Below, one piece after another: positions 7,614 to 14,017 of a DNA stretch of 15,750 nucleotides. Numbering within the stretch: the stretch's first letter is position 1; each line of letters begins with the position of its first letter. The translations under genes were made by a program, and so were the position numbers. This stretch comes from Thermodesulfobacteriota bacterium. GTDB taxonomy: Bacteria > Desulfobacterota > DSM-4660 > Desulfatiglandales > Desulfatiglandaceae. Location of the stretch: contig JANQDY010000092.1 in the NCBI GenBank assembly GCA_028278625.1, forward strand, positions 1-15,750. The letters are read 5' to 3'. The notes under the pieces were generated by a model. The model did no database searches and was not told the origin of the DNA. It saw only the letters and a list, made by a program, of their open reading frames with translations.

Positions 7614-8117
7614 CTAGGGGTTGATCTTTTTGTTCACCAAATCAGCCAGTTCTTCCGCCTGAAGCAAAAATCCTGACATGGTCAAGGCCTCTTTCTTGCC
7701 CATGAGCGCAGCTCCTCCGATTGCTTTCGGGCCTCTCACGCTCACCTTGAAATTTCTTCCCCTGTTAGAGGAGAAGTATACTTTGTATTCTCCCGCCGGC
7801 ACCATGTCCTCCGACTTTGAATCCTGACTCTTCACCTGATTGTCATAGTACTCCTCGGTTTTACTCAACACTTCACCAATCTTCTCGGCTTGGGAAGGGT
7901 TCGCGGATACCCGGCCAAGGGCTCCGCCGGGGGTGCGAAGGATCAAGCGCAGATTGTCTTGGGTTTTTTCAACATCCAAAGCCGCGTCACCAGATTTAGC
8001 CACATGCCACGTGAATACGTAATCCTCAATTTTAGGTACCTCCGCGTTGACAGGATTCAGGTAAGCCCCCAAAAAAAGGGTAGCAATAACCATCAAAGCT
8101 TTTCTTGCGTATTTCAT
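7614..8117 (-). CDS. Exported protein of unknown function
   Basis: I do not recognise this 167-aa protein. The start at 8117 is decided by a strong AAGGAGG seven to eight bases upstream; an alternative twelve codons earlier has no site. The signal peptide MKYARKALMVIATLFLGAYLNPVNA is followed by a soluble, charged protein with no further membrane segment. The mature part has alternating strand-like segments (DYVFTWHVAK, NLRLILRTPGG, EYKVYFSSNRG, FKVSVRGP) separated by a polar region rich in K, S, E and D (residues ~85-108). A small helical end (GFLLQAEELADLVNKK) follows. It has no cysteines in the mature part, unlike the Rap1a/Tai neighbours. It is the first gene after the only long non-coding stretch, so it probably leads the transcript that includes the Rap1a/Tai cassette and ureohydrolase A. 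Confidence 0.8.
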   Translation of the reverse strand: MKYARKALMVIATLFLGAYLNPVNAEVPKIEDYVFTWHVAKSGDAALDVEKTQDNLRLILRTPGGALGRVSANPSQAEKIGEVLSKTEEYYDNQVKSQDSKSEDMVPAGEYKVYFSSNRGRNFKVSVRGPKAIGGAALMGKKEALTMSGFLLQAEELADLVNKKINP

Positions 8118-8178
8118 TTTGTTCCTCCTTTTTTCTTGGATTTTGATTTTCATCTTTATTCGTTTCGGTTCCTAATCA

Positions 8179-8194
8179 CGCATTATTCATGCCA
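8179..8194 (-). promoter_or_regulatory. Candidate sigma-54 (-24/-12) promoter
   Basis: Read on the minus strand the site is TGGCATGAATAATGCG, against the consensus TGGCACG-N4-TTGCW. The invariant GG and GC are ten bases apart, as required. Three other consensus positions differ. It lies 62 bases upstream of the start at 8117, a suitable distance. No enhancer-binding protein gene is in the window. The match could arise by chance. Confidence 0.4.
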
Positions 8195-8484
8195 AAATAC
8201 ACAAACGTTCGCCATGCCGCCAAAATCCATTTTATATCCAATGGTTGAACGAGACAGACCGTTCCCCTTGTCCGAAGGGAAAGCGCTATCCCAAAGAAAA
8301 TAAGACAGAAGTGTCTCTTAGAACAAAGTGACTACCTGAAATGGCCCTATCAGATCTTTGTCTGATATTCATTGATCGAAAACACCCAAAAGCTCATAAC
8401 GAATATGGAACCTTCGGTTGAAATTCATGACTCGTGTCCACTAAAATGGAATAGTAATGGCGGGATCTGTCTCAATTGACAATG

Positions 8485-8502
8485 TGAAACAGTACTGTTT
8501 CA
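8485..8502. promoter_or_regulatory. Perfect 18-bp palindrome, candidate operator
   Basis: TGAAACAGTACTGTTTCA reads the same on both strands with no spacer. It lies in non-coding DNA 368 bases upstream of the gene starting at 8117 and 183 bases after the ureohydrolase B stop. The form suits a dimeric regulator such as GntR, TetR or LacI types. No regulator gene is in the window to pair it with. Confidence 0.45.
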
Positions 8503-8684
8503 TGAGTCGCTTTCAGCCTTGGCTGTCCTCCGGCGTTCGGCTTCTGGAAAGCGGTATGAAGAGTAATTGCGGGTACCAGCAAACCACTTTGATTTTGGAA
8601 TCATTCCGTCGAGTACCAAGACCACCGCTACGTGGACCGATAGCTCCAATCGAGAATCGAAATACATCGGATCAGTGGTTTAGA

Positions 8685-9959
8685 TCACTTCTTGCCCAGC
8701 GGCACCCCGTTATCCAACCACTGAGGGTCAATGTACATGGGGTCTGTGATGCCTTTCTTGCGCATGGCAATGCCGGTTAGAATCTCACGCAGAATGCGTA
8801 CCGCCACCAGTTTGGAGCGGTAGGTTGGATCGGTGAGCGGGTTTACTTCCACCAGTTCCACACCCACGATCTTGTTCTGTACACCCAAAGCGCGCAGCAT
8901 GGGGAACAACTCGCGGATGTTCATGCCGCCGGGTTCAGGGGTTCCCATGCCGGGCGCCCAGGCCGGATCCAGACAATCGGTATCCACTGAAACAAAAATG
9001 TGTTCCGGGCCATCCAAGGCTTCCTTGAGAGCCTGCTTCATCACCGTTTGCCACCCCTTCTTGTCGATCTCCGCCATGAAGTGGTAGCGCACCTGATTCT
9101 TGCGCATCCATTCAAGGTCCGCGGCCCCGGGCTTTACGGAATTCAGACCGATCTGGATGAAATTCTTCCCTTTCACATGGCCCTCGTCGATGACCCGCCG
9201 TACTGGTGCGCCATGGGAGATGTAATGCCCGAACAGCAAGGGTATGCCGTCAAAATGGGCGTCGAAGTGGATAACCCCCACCTTGCCCTTGCCGTACACA
9301 TCGGTGATGGCCACCACGTCGGGATACATCAGCGAGTGATCGCCGCCCACGATTACAGGGATGGCCCCGGTCTCAGCGATCTCCCTCACCATGTGATGGA
9401 CCGGCAGAATGCTGCGCTCACCTGAAAGGATGTCCACGGGCGCGTCGCCGTAGTCCACCACCTTGAGGATCTGCATGAAGTCGATTGGGCCTACCGTGGG
9501 ATGGCACACAGGCATTAACTGGCCCCAGGGAACAACCCGTTCTCCGGTACGAACCGCCTGTGGTCCCCAGGCGGTACCCCGCATGCCGCCGGACATATCC
9601 ACCGAGGCTCCCATAATCGCCACATCTACCTTGCCTGCCCTTAAGTCTTCCGGGCACAGCGCCACCGGGGCCCTGAAGAAGGTGGGAATCCCTTGATACG
9701 AAGTGCCTCCCACGGTTCTCTGGATATCGATGGGGCCGGCTTTGCCACCGTCGTCCCGGGGACATTTACGGAGTAGGCCCATCAGGTCAAGGGTGGGATC
9801 CCGGGAATCCAGGGGGATGGCATTCGGGTTTTCCTTAATCATTTCGATTAGGGGCTTTTTGGTCGTGGTGTCTTTCACTTCCGCAGCGGCGGGGATTTCC
9901 GGATTCAGAGCCAAAATAGCAACGGCGGCAATCAACAAAAAGTATTTGAGTGTTTCCAT
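8685..9959 (-). CDS. Exported ureohydrolase B (arginase/agmatinase superfamily)
   Basis: A 424-aa arginase/agmatinase-fold enzyme expected to release urea from a guanidino substrate using two metal ions. GAGGAGGT five to six bases upstream sets the start at 9959, rather than 9977. The signal peptide METLKYFLLIAAVAILAL...AAA predicts export. The metal motifs are canonical: H208 in GGDHS, D233/H235/D237 in DAHFD, D326/D328 in SVDTDCLDP, and E371 in VELVEVNP. After the catalytic core comes the tail KKGITDPMYIDPQWLDNG, almost the same as in ureohydrolase A. Substrate-loop residues differ strongly from A (SHGAPVRR against THGGRARR, and SVKPGAADLEW against GVYGSPEILEW), so the two may not share a substrate. 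A 213-bp spacer separates it from the glucosaminidase gene, so it may have its own promoter. Confidence 0.9.
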   Translation of the reverse strand: METLKYFLLIAAVAILALNPEIPAAAEVKDTTTKKPLIEMIKENPNAIPLDSRDPTLDLMGLLRKCPRDDGGKAGPIDIQRTVGGTSYQGIPTFFRAPVALCPEDLRAGKVDVAIMGASVDMSGGMRGTAWGPQAVRTGERVVPWGQLMPVCHPTVGPIDFMQILKVVDYGDAPVDILSGERSILPVHHMVREIAETGAIPVIVGGDHSLMYPDVVAITDVYGKGKVGVIHFDAHFDGIPLLFGHYISHGAPVRRVIDEGHVKGKNFIQIGLNSVKPGAADLEWMRKNQVRYHFMAEIDKKGWQTVMKQALKEALDGPEHIFVSVDTDCLDPAWAPGMGTPEPGGMNIRELFPMLRALGVQNKIVGVELVEVNPLTDPTYRSKLVAVRILREILTGIAMRKKGITDPMYIDPQWLDNGVPLGKK

Positions 9960-9999
9960 GAAAGACCTCCTCAGCAATGATTTTGGGTATCAAAGGTCT

Positions 10000-10017
10000 A
10001 AAAGCCATACGGCTTTT
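10000..10017 (-). terminator. Small hairpin in the leader of ureohydrolase B
   Basis: AAAAGCC (10000-10006) and GGCTTTT (10011-10017) form a perfect seven-pair stem with a four-base loop, ending in a T-run on either strand. It lies 40 bases before the ureohydrolase B start, in the 213-bp spacer after the glucosaminidase gene. It has the form of a weak intrinsic terminator or attenuator, but only three of the pairs are G-C. Confidence 0.35.
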
Positions 10018-10172
10018 CATTTCCAGTGCTGCACCTGTTTTAGTGAACTGTCTTGCCTAATACATTTCGCAATGTTTATCAATTTACCAAATGGCATCAA
10101 TGGATGCAAAGCAAATCAGGAAAGCCTATATAATGAAGAAATCGATTTAGAAAGAACAATCGAATCAAGGCT

Positions 10173-11216
10173 TCAATGCTCGCCAAGGCCCATCCCCTGA
10201 ATCAACTCCTTCAACTCACCGGTCTCACGGAGCCTGTCGATCTCTTCTTTAATGGGTTCGATGTCCGCGTCGGTGTTTACATGGACGATAAGCACCAGCG
10301 GCTCGTCCCGCAGGCGGGCTCGGTCGGCGATATCCAGTTCATTGTGCCGGATGATGCCTTTCAAGGTGTCCACATAGGCCTGCCCCCTTTCAGAATAACG
10401 GGTGAGGGTGTCGGCCAGCGCCAGACCGGTGATGAGTTCCCCTTTTTCGCGAAGTTGCGCCCGCTTTTTCCTTAAGTCTCCATAGCTGCGGTGGGTATTG
10501 AGGTTCTTTACATAGGACTTCAGGGAATCAAAGGGCCAGTCAAAGGCGGCCACACTGTAGTTCCCCTTGCTTTTCCGCTGTTCTTTGGGCTTCATGCCCT
10601 TTCCCCCGTAGGTCCACTGGCCGAACAGCGCGTTTCCCTCCAGCGTGAATCGGGAAGTGGCGTACCCACTCTCATAGGCCGCCTGCCCAAGGGCCAGACC
10701 TGCAGGGACCACGTCCACCCGCAGGAGGAGTTCCCGAATAAGCGGCTCGATCTCTTGCGGCGAAAGCGGGGTTCCATCCCCACCTGCCTCCAGCAGCCGG
10801 TATTCCGCGGCAAGTTCCTGAAGCCACGCGAGATCTTCGGCCTGGAGGGTCTCCCCATTTTTTTGAAGTGCGGCGAGGGCTTCCAAAGGTTTTCGATCAT
10901 CCAGGATTAAATCATTTTCCAGAAGGCTCAAAGGGACGATGAAACGGTAGAAGAGTTCCTTCTTGAGGTTTACAGGAAGCTTGTCGGCATCCTTTTTCCA
11001 GTTGGAATTGATGGCGACCATAATGGCCCTGGGAACCATCAAGTCTTCCTTACGGTTCACTTCCCCCCAGAAATCGGCCTCTTTTAAGAAATCGATGACG
11101 CTTTCGTTAGAACCCAGAATCACGATCTTCGGTTCCTTGTATTCCGCACGGCAAGGGAGATATCCCAGAAAAATGAACAGCGCCATGCCGATGAAAAAGA
11201 TCTTTTTAGCGCACAA
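10173..11216 (-). CDS. Exported Bax-like glucosaminidase-domain protein
   Basis: A 347-aa protein predicted to cleave peptidoglycan glycan strands in the periplasm. Its C-terminal half matches the glucosaminidase domain of Bax-type proteins: PAGLALGQAAYESGYATSRF (residues ~171-190) with the likely catalytic Glu182, then EGNALFGQWTYGGKGMKP and the Y-SVAAFDWPFDSLKSYVKNLNTHRSY stretch. The first 170 residues are Bax-like and helical. The start is probably TTG at 11216: AAGGAGG lies seven bases upstream, and the next residues CAKKIFFIGMALFIFLGYL form the signal peptide. The ATG at 11240 has no ribosome site. It follows the deacetylase stop by 38 bases, so the two are likely co-transcribed and may act on the same wall polymer. 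Confidence 0.87.
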   Translation of the reverse strand: MCAKKIFFIGMALFIFLGYLPCRAEYKEPKIVILGSNESVIDFLKEADFWGEVNRKEDLMVPRAIMVAINSNWKKDADKLPVNLKKELFYRFIVPLSLLENDLILDDRKPLEALAALQKNGETLQAEDLAWLQELAAEYRLLEAGGDGTPLSPQEIEPLIRELLLRVDVVPAGLALGQAAYESGYATSRFTLEGNALFGQWTYGGKGMKPKEQRKSKGNYSVAAFDWPFDSLKSYVKNLNTHRSYGDLRKKRAQLREKGELITGLALADTLTRYSERGQAYVDTLKGIIRHNELDIADRARLRDEPLVLIVHVNTDADIEPIKEEIDRLRETGELKELIQGMGLGEH

Positions 11217-11254
11217 GGCAATTCCTCCTTTTGATTCCATAGTGTTCAGACATT

Positions 11255-12322
11255 TCACGGGGATGATCGCTGCTCCACAACCCACTGCTGACTGAACCAG
11301 TAGTAGCGGGAACCGTCACGGTTCGGCATTGTGCAGTTGTAACGGTTTCGCCCTGGTGGCAGGTCTGATTGGGCCCGGACACTGAAACAGCGGCCGGGCG
11401 CCACCCATTCGTGTTTCACTAAGCCCTGCCCGCTTACAAAACAGGCGAGCCGATCCGACTGAGCACGGTTCTTGGCAAGGGCTATCTCGAGCCGCGGCCT
11501 GGGGTTGGACGTCACTGGGTTAAAGGGTGAAATCTTTGTCACCGGCATGGCCAGGGACCTGATTTTCTGCTTGAAACCTTTCATGTTGCCGTAGCTCTCA
11601 TTCATGGGAAATCGCGGCAACGCTCTTGTGTCGCTAAGTGGTCCAATGGCCCCTGACTGCTGACCGAAAGCCACATACCCCATTGATTTTACGAGATCCG
11701 CGATCCGCTCACTGTATTCGCCGTATGGGTAGGCGAACCACATGGGCGCAGACCCCAATTCCTTTTCAAGGCGTTTTTGAGCCCGCTCAATGTCTCCACG
11801 GATACGACCCAGGTATTCTGTTTCCGATTCCTGTGGGCGTTTGACGGTAAGGTGTGCATGGCTGGCGGTATGGTTGGCGAAAGTGACGCCTTGAGATGCC
11901 ATCTCCCGCATCTGATCCCAGGTCAGCATACCCTTGAATTTCTTGTCCACGGCATCGGTGCTCACAAATACGGTGAAGGGCCAGTTCCGGGCTTTGAGAC
12001 GCGGAAACGCATTTTCATAAACGGACCGGTAAGCATCGTCCACGGTGATGGCTACCGCATCATCAGGCAACGTCCCTTTTCCCTCAAGGGCCTTTACAAC
12101 CGCCGTCAATGGAACGACCGAAAACCCGTTTTTTTCCAGATAAGACAGTTGCTTGTCGAACTGATCCAGACGGATGCTGGTGGCGGGATAACGATCTTCA
12201 CCGAACCGGTGATACATCAGAACCACGGCATTGAAGCTTTGAGCAATCACCGTTTCAAAGGACAACAGCACCAGCAGAATCATCAAATTAATTCTGACCA
12301 TCCATATGAATATATTGCACAT
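11255..12322 (-). CDS. Exported polysaccharide deacetylase (NodB-like)
   Basis: A zinc-dependent deacetylase of the NodB/CE4 class, expected to remove acetyl groups from an envelope or matrix glycan. From the ATG at 12322 it is 355 aa. A hydrophobic leader (INLMILLVLLSFETVIA, ~11-27) is followed by the fold start VVLMYHRFGEDRYPAT. CE4 motifs: TVDDA (93-97, catalytic base Asp95 and metal ligand Asp96), HTASH (His151 and His155), and AYPYGEYS (~198-205). The last ~130 residues are an accessory domain (LEIALAKNRAQSDRLACFV...NCTMPNRDG-RYYWFSQQW) that I cannot name. The start is uncertain: ATGs at 12322, 12301 and 12283 all lack a clear ribosome site, and coupling to the lipoprotein stop four bases upstream is likely. 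The glucosaminidase gene follows. Confidence 0.85.
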   Translation of the reverse strand: MCNIFIWMVRINLMILLVLLSFETVIAQSFNAVVLMYHRFGEDRYPATSIRLDQFDKQLSYLEKNGFSVVPLTAVVKALEGKGTLPDDAVAITVDDAYRSVYENAFPRLKARNWPFTVFVSTDAVDKKFKGMLTWDQMREMASQGVTFANHTASHAHLTVKRPQESETEYLGRIRGDIERAQKRLEKELGSAPMWFAYPYGEYSERIADLVKSMGYVAFGQQSGAIGPLSDTRALPRFPMNESYGNMKGFKQKIRSLAMPVTKISPFNPVTSNPRPRLEIALAKNRAQSDRLACFVSGQGLVKHEWVAPGRCFSVRAQSDLPPGRNRYNCTMPNRDGSRYYWFSQQWVVEQRSSP

Positions 12323-12326
12323 TCTG

Positions 12327-12599
12327 CTAATTTGCCTGACGGCCCGCATTGTAACCCTGTTGGTAAGCCCGCTGCTCCGATTCCTTGTGTTTTCCGTAAA
12401 GGTACCCGCCGCCTGCTCCCGCAGCACCACCGATGGCTGCTCCGAGGGCGGCGTTGCCGGCGATGGCGCCAATGACGGCCCCCCCGGCCGCCCCCATGGC
12501 GCCACCACTCAAGGTTCGTTGCTCTGTCTCGCTCATGCCGGCGCATCCGGTAAAGGCAAACACAACCGCCACCATTGCTATGAGAATATATTTCGTCAT
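12327..12599 (-). CDS. Glycine-zipper lipoprotein, copy 2
   Basis: A 90-aa lipoprotein, MTKYILIAMVAVVFAFTGC with lipobox FTGC, then the same polar lead, glycine-zipper stretch and charged tail as copy 1. The mature sequence differs from copy 1 only by Lys to Arg near the end and Gly to Ala before the last Asn. The signal peptide has drifted more, but keeps its class. The start at 12599 follows GGAG by seven bases; a longer frame from 12644 would overlap the Rap1a/Tai gene. It lies 29 bases after Rap1a/Tai copy 2 and four bases before the deacetylase ATG. As with copy 1, a structural envelope role is likely. The near-identity suggests either strong constraint or gene conversion. Confidence 0.88.
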   Translation of the reverse strand: MTKYILIAMVAVVFAFTGCAGMSETEQRTLSGGAMGAAGGAVIGAIAGNAALGAAIGGAAGAGGGYLYGKHKESEQRAYQQGYNAGRQAN

Positions 12600-12628
12600 G
12601 ATTCGCTCCTTTCCTATGCTATAGGCTA

Positions 12629-13012
12629 CTACTTGCAGGGCCATTTTTCCATCAGAAATCTAAACTCCGTCTCCACGGCCGGTTCGTTCATGTATTCAGG
12701 ATGGGCCTTAAGCCATTTGATGAACATGGAAACCGCCTCGTTTCGTGACGGTGGTGATTCGGGGAAACAGACGAGCTGAATGCCCTGGGGACCTGTACTC
12801 ACGGCATCGTAATAGTCGTAGGCCCCCACCAGGTAGCCATAGCAGAAGTGTATGGCTGCCACGTAAAGCGGATCATTGGAAGGGACCGTACAGAGGTTCA
12901 GGAGATCCTGCGTCGTCTCCACCTCGAAATCCTCTACCGTTACGGCCCAGACCGAACAGGGTGCCATCAGCATCATAACCAAGAAAAAACTGACAAATCT
13001 CTTCTTCATCAT
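12629..13012 (-). CDS. Exported Rap1a/Tai-family protein, copy 2
   Basis: A 127-aa protein. The start is the ATG at 13012, with GGAG eight bases upstream; a GTG at 13021 overlaps the ribosome site. The signal peptide MMKKRFVSFFLVMMLMAPCSVWA differs widely from copy 1. The mature part matches copy 1 at 92 of 106 positions by my count and keeps all four cysteines, the CYGYLVGAYDYYDA core, HPEYM and the final WPCK. Changes cluster in the segment after the YDYYDAV core (STGPQGIQLVCFPES against SSGPKGIKLICLPDP), which would be a loop if the family fold holds. The family includes periplasmic immunity proteins against type VI amidase effectors. Here the neighbours are a lipoprotein and wall-active enzymes, so a role in envelope homeostasis is equally possible. 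Confidence 0.83.
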   Translation of the reverse strand: MMKKRFVSFFLVMMLMAPCSVWAVTVEDFEVETTQDLLNLCTVPSNDPLYVAAIHFCYGYLVGAYDYYDAVSTGPQGIQLVCFPESPPSRNEAVSMFIKWLKAHPEYMNEPAVETEFRFLMEKWPCK

Positions 13013-13040
13013 TTTGAGCACTCCTTTTTTCTTATTGTGT

Positions 13041-13097
13041 TTAAAAGGTTACGAGTCCCTGACCACCTGTTTGTGGCAGATGCTCGCAACTTTTTAA
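13041..13097 (-). promoter_or_regulatory. Long hairpin in the spacer before Rap1a/Tai copy 2
   Basis: Arms ttaaaaggttacgag (13041-13055) and ctcgcaactttttaa (13083-13097) pair over 15 positions, with one mismatch and one G-U pair in the minus-strand RNA. An inner CCAC/GTGG stem occupies 13063-13076. It spans most of the 95-base spacer between the second DUF1989 gene and Rap1a/Tai copy 2. The downstream arm ends in CCTTTTAA, so partial termination is possible; a stability or processing element is the alternative. Confidence 0.55.
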
Positions 13098-13107
13098 GAG
13101 ACCAGGG

Positions 13108-14007
13108 CTAATCTTTCCTTCCAACCTTGCCGGTCACCATACCGGGCCGACCGGCTTTGATAAAATCCACCGCATTCATGCTCTTGCGCCCTGGATCCGG
13201 TGCGGTTTCCAGCGGTCCATCCTCCCCTTCATAGATCGCAATTCTGACCGGGTAACAGGTGCAGTTTTCAATGGCGGACATGTCTTCCTGGTCGCCGAGG
13301 GGACAAGGCGAGATCGCAACGAGAAGGTCTTCGTGTGCCAGCAGTTCGACAAAGTCACCGGGATTGATCACTCCCTTGGCCGAGAAATAGGTCAGGGCGG
13401 TCGGAATCTTGTCAAAAGCGATGACCTGAAAGTGCATAAAGGCTGCGGGATGAATGTGCCGCCGCGCCACTTCTTCGCCCGCGATTTCCATAATGCCCTG
13501 GGCCAGGTTGATATGGCAGGCATTGGCGTTGACAGTGCCGTATACCGATTCCCAGACAGCCGGGCTGCAGGCCCCATTATGCAGGACGTAGCTGTGAGCG
13601 GCAAGTTCCCCATAAAGTTCCCGGATCTTTTCATTGTCAACCGTATCCCTGATGAAACTCACCAGCGGACGGCACCAAGGGCTGTTGGAGTAGAAATGAA
13701 TCCCCTCGGTGAAGGTATGGGAACCGATCGATGACGAGTGGAATGAATCGGCCCACTCCTCGGTTGGCCGACTCTTGACCACGTACATACAATCGAGGAT
13801 CTGGGGGCCTTCGATGATCTCGTAACGAACGATCTGTCCTTTCTTGAGTTCGAATCCCTTCCCATTATAAGGTTCGATCCTGAACTCATTGACGAGTTTG
13901 ACCTTGCCTGCTATTGAAGCCGCTTTGGCCTTATCTGCAATCTTATCGTAAGGTTCGTTGATTTTCTTTTTCGCGTACTTAACGAGGTCATATTCTTGTT
14001 CTGCCAT
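13108..14007 (-). CDS. DUF1989 (urea-carboxylase-associated family) protein, second of pair
   Basis: A 299-aa cytosolic protein. After ~60 N-terminal residues rich in Lys it follows the DUF1989/UAAP pattern: FELKKGQIVRYEIIEGPQIL, the SRPTEEWADSFHSS stretch, FTEGIHFYSNSPWCRPL, VHDT-like FIRDTVDNEKI, AHSYVLHNGAC near 140, ANACHINL near 165, FMHFQVIAF, NPGDFVELLAHEDLLVAISPCPLGDQED near 220-245, and YPVRIAIYE. Members of this family form the two subunits of carboxyguanidine deiminase (CgdAB) in guanidine breakdown, and occur beside urea carboxylase. This protein is longer than those subunits, mainly at both ends (tail GPLETAPDP...GRPGMVTGKVG). It sits ten bases after its paralogue, with AGGAA overlapping that gene's stop, so the pair is translated together and may form a heteromer. 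Confidence 0.85.
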   Translation of the reverse strand: MAEQEYDLVKYAKKKINEPYDKIADKAKAASIAGKVKLVNEFRIEPYNGKGFELKKGQIVRYEIIEGPQILDCMYVVKSRPTEEWADSFHSSSIGSHTFTEGIHFYSNSPWCRPLVSFIRDTVDNEKIRELYGELAAHSYVLHNGACSPAVWESVYGTVNANACHINLAQGIMEIAGEEVARRHIHPAAFMHFQVIAFDKIPTALTYFSAKGVINPGDFVELLAHEDLLVAISPCPLGDQEDMSAIENCTCYPVRIAIYEGEDGPLETAPDPGRKSMNAVDFIKAGRPGMVTGKVGRKD

Positions 14008-14017
14008 TTTTTATTTC

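Larger units (their letters stand above)
8118..8684. other. 567-bp non-coding region between ureohydrolase B and the unknown exported gene
   Basis: No credible protein is encoded here on either strand; frames in it are short, lack ribosome sites or shadow the neighbours. It is more AT-rich than the flanking genes. It holds an inverted repeat TATCAGA/TCTGATA (8348-8354 and 8361-8367, six-base loop), the 18-bp palindrome at 8485-8502 and the promoter candidate at 8179-8194. GTGTCCACTAAAATGGAATA near 8434-8453 resembles the end of some insertion sequences, but no second end or transposase was found. I see no convincing terminator after ureohydrolase B. Confidence 0.7.
12327..13012 (-). repeat. 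Duplicated two-gene cassette, copy 2 (Rap1a/Tai + glycine zipper)
   Basis: Direct-repeat partner of 6844-7529, with the same gene order and the same 29-base gap. Downstream of the lipoprotein stop the copies diverge completely: copy 1 leads into ureohydrolase A, copy 2 into the deacetylase. No terminal repeats or transposase flank either copy. Confidence 0.9.

Noticed and set aside
8221..8250. TATAAAAT as a sigma-70 -10 box for the gene at 8117
   Set aside because: No acceptable -35 hexamer stands 16-18 bases upstream.
8348..8367. TATCAGA/TCTGATA inverted repeat as a terminator of ureohydrolase B
   Set aside because: The stem is short and AT-rich and no T-run follows on the minus strand; it is over 300 bases from the stop.
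8434..8453. Insertion-sequence end
   Set aside because: Only a short GTGTCCACTAAA-like string is seen; there is no partner inverted end, target duplication or transposase remnant within reach.
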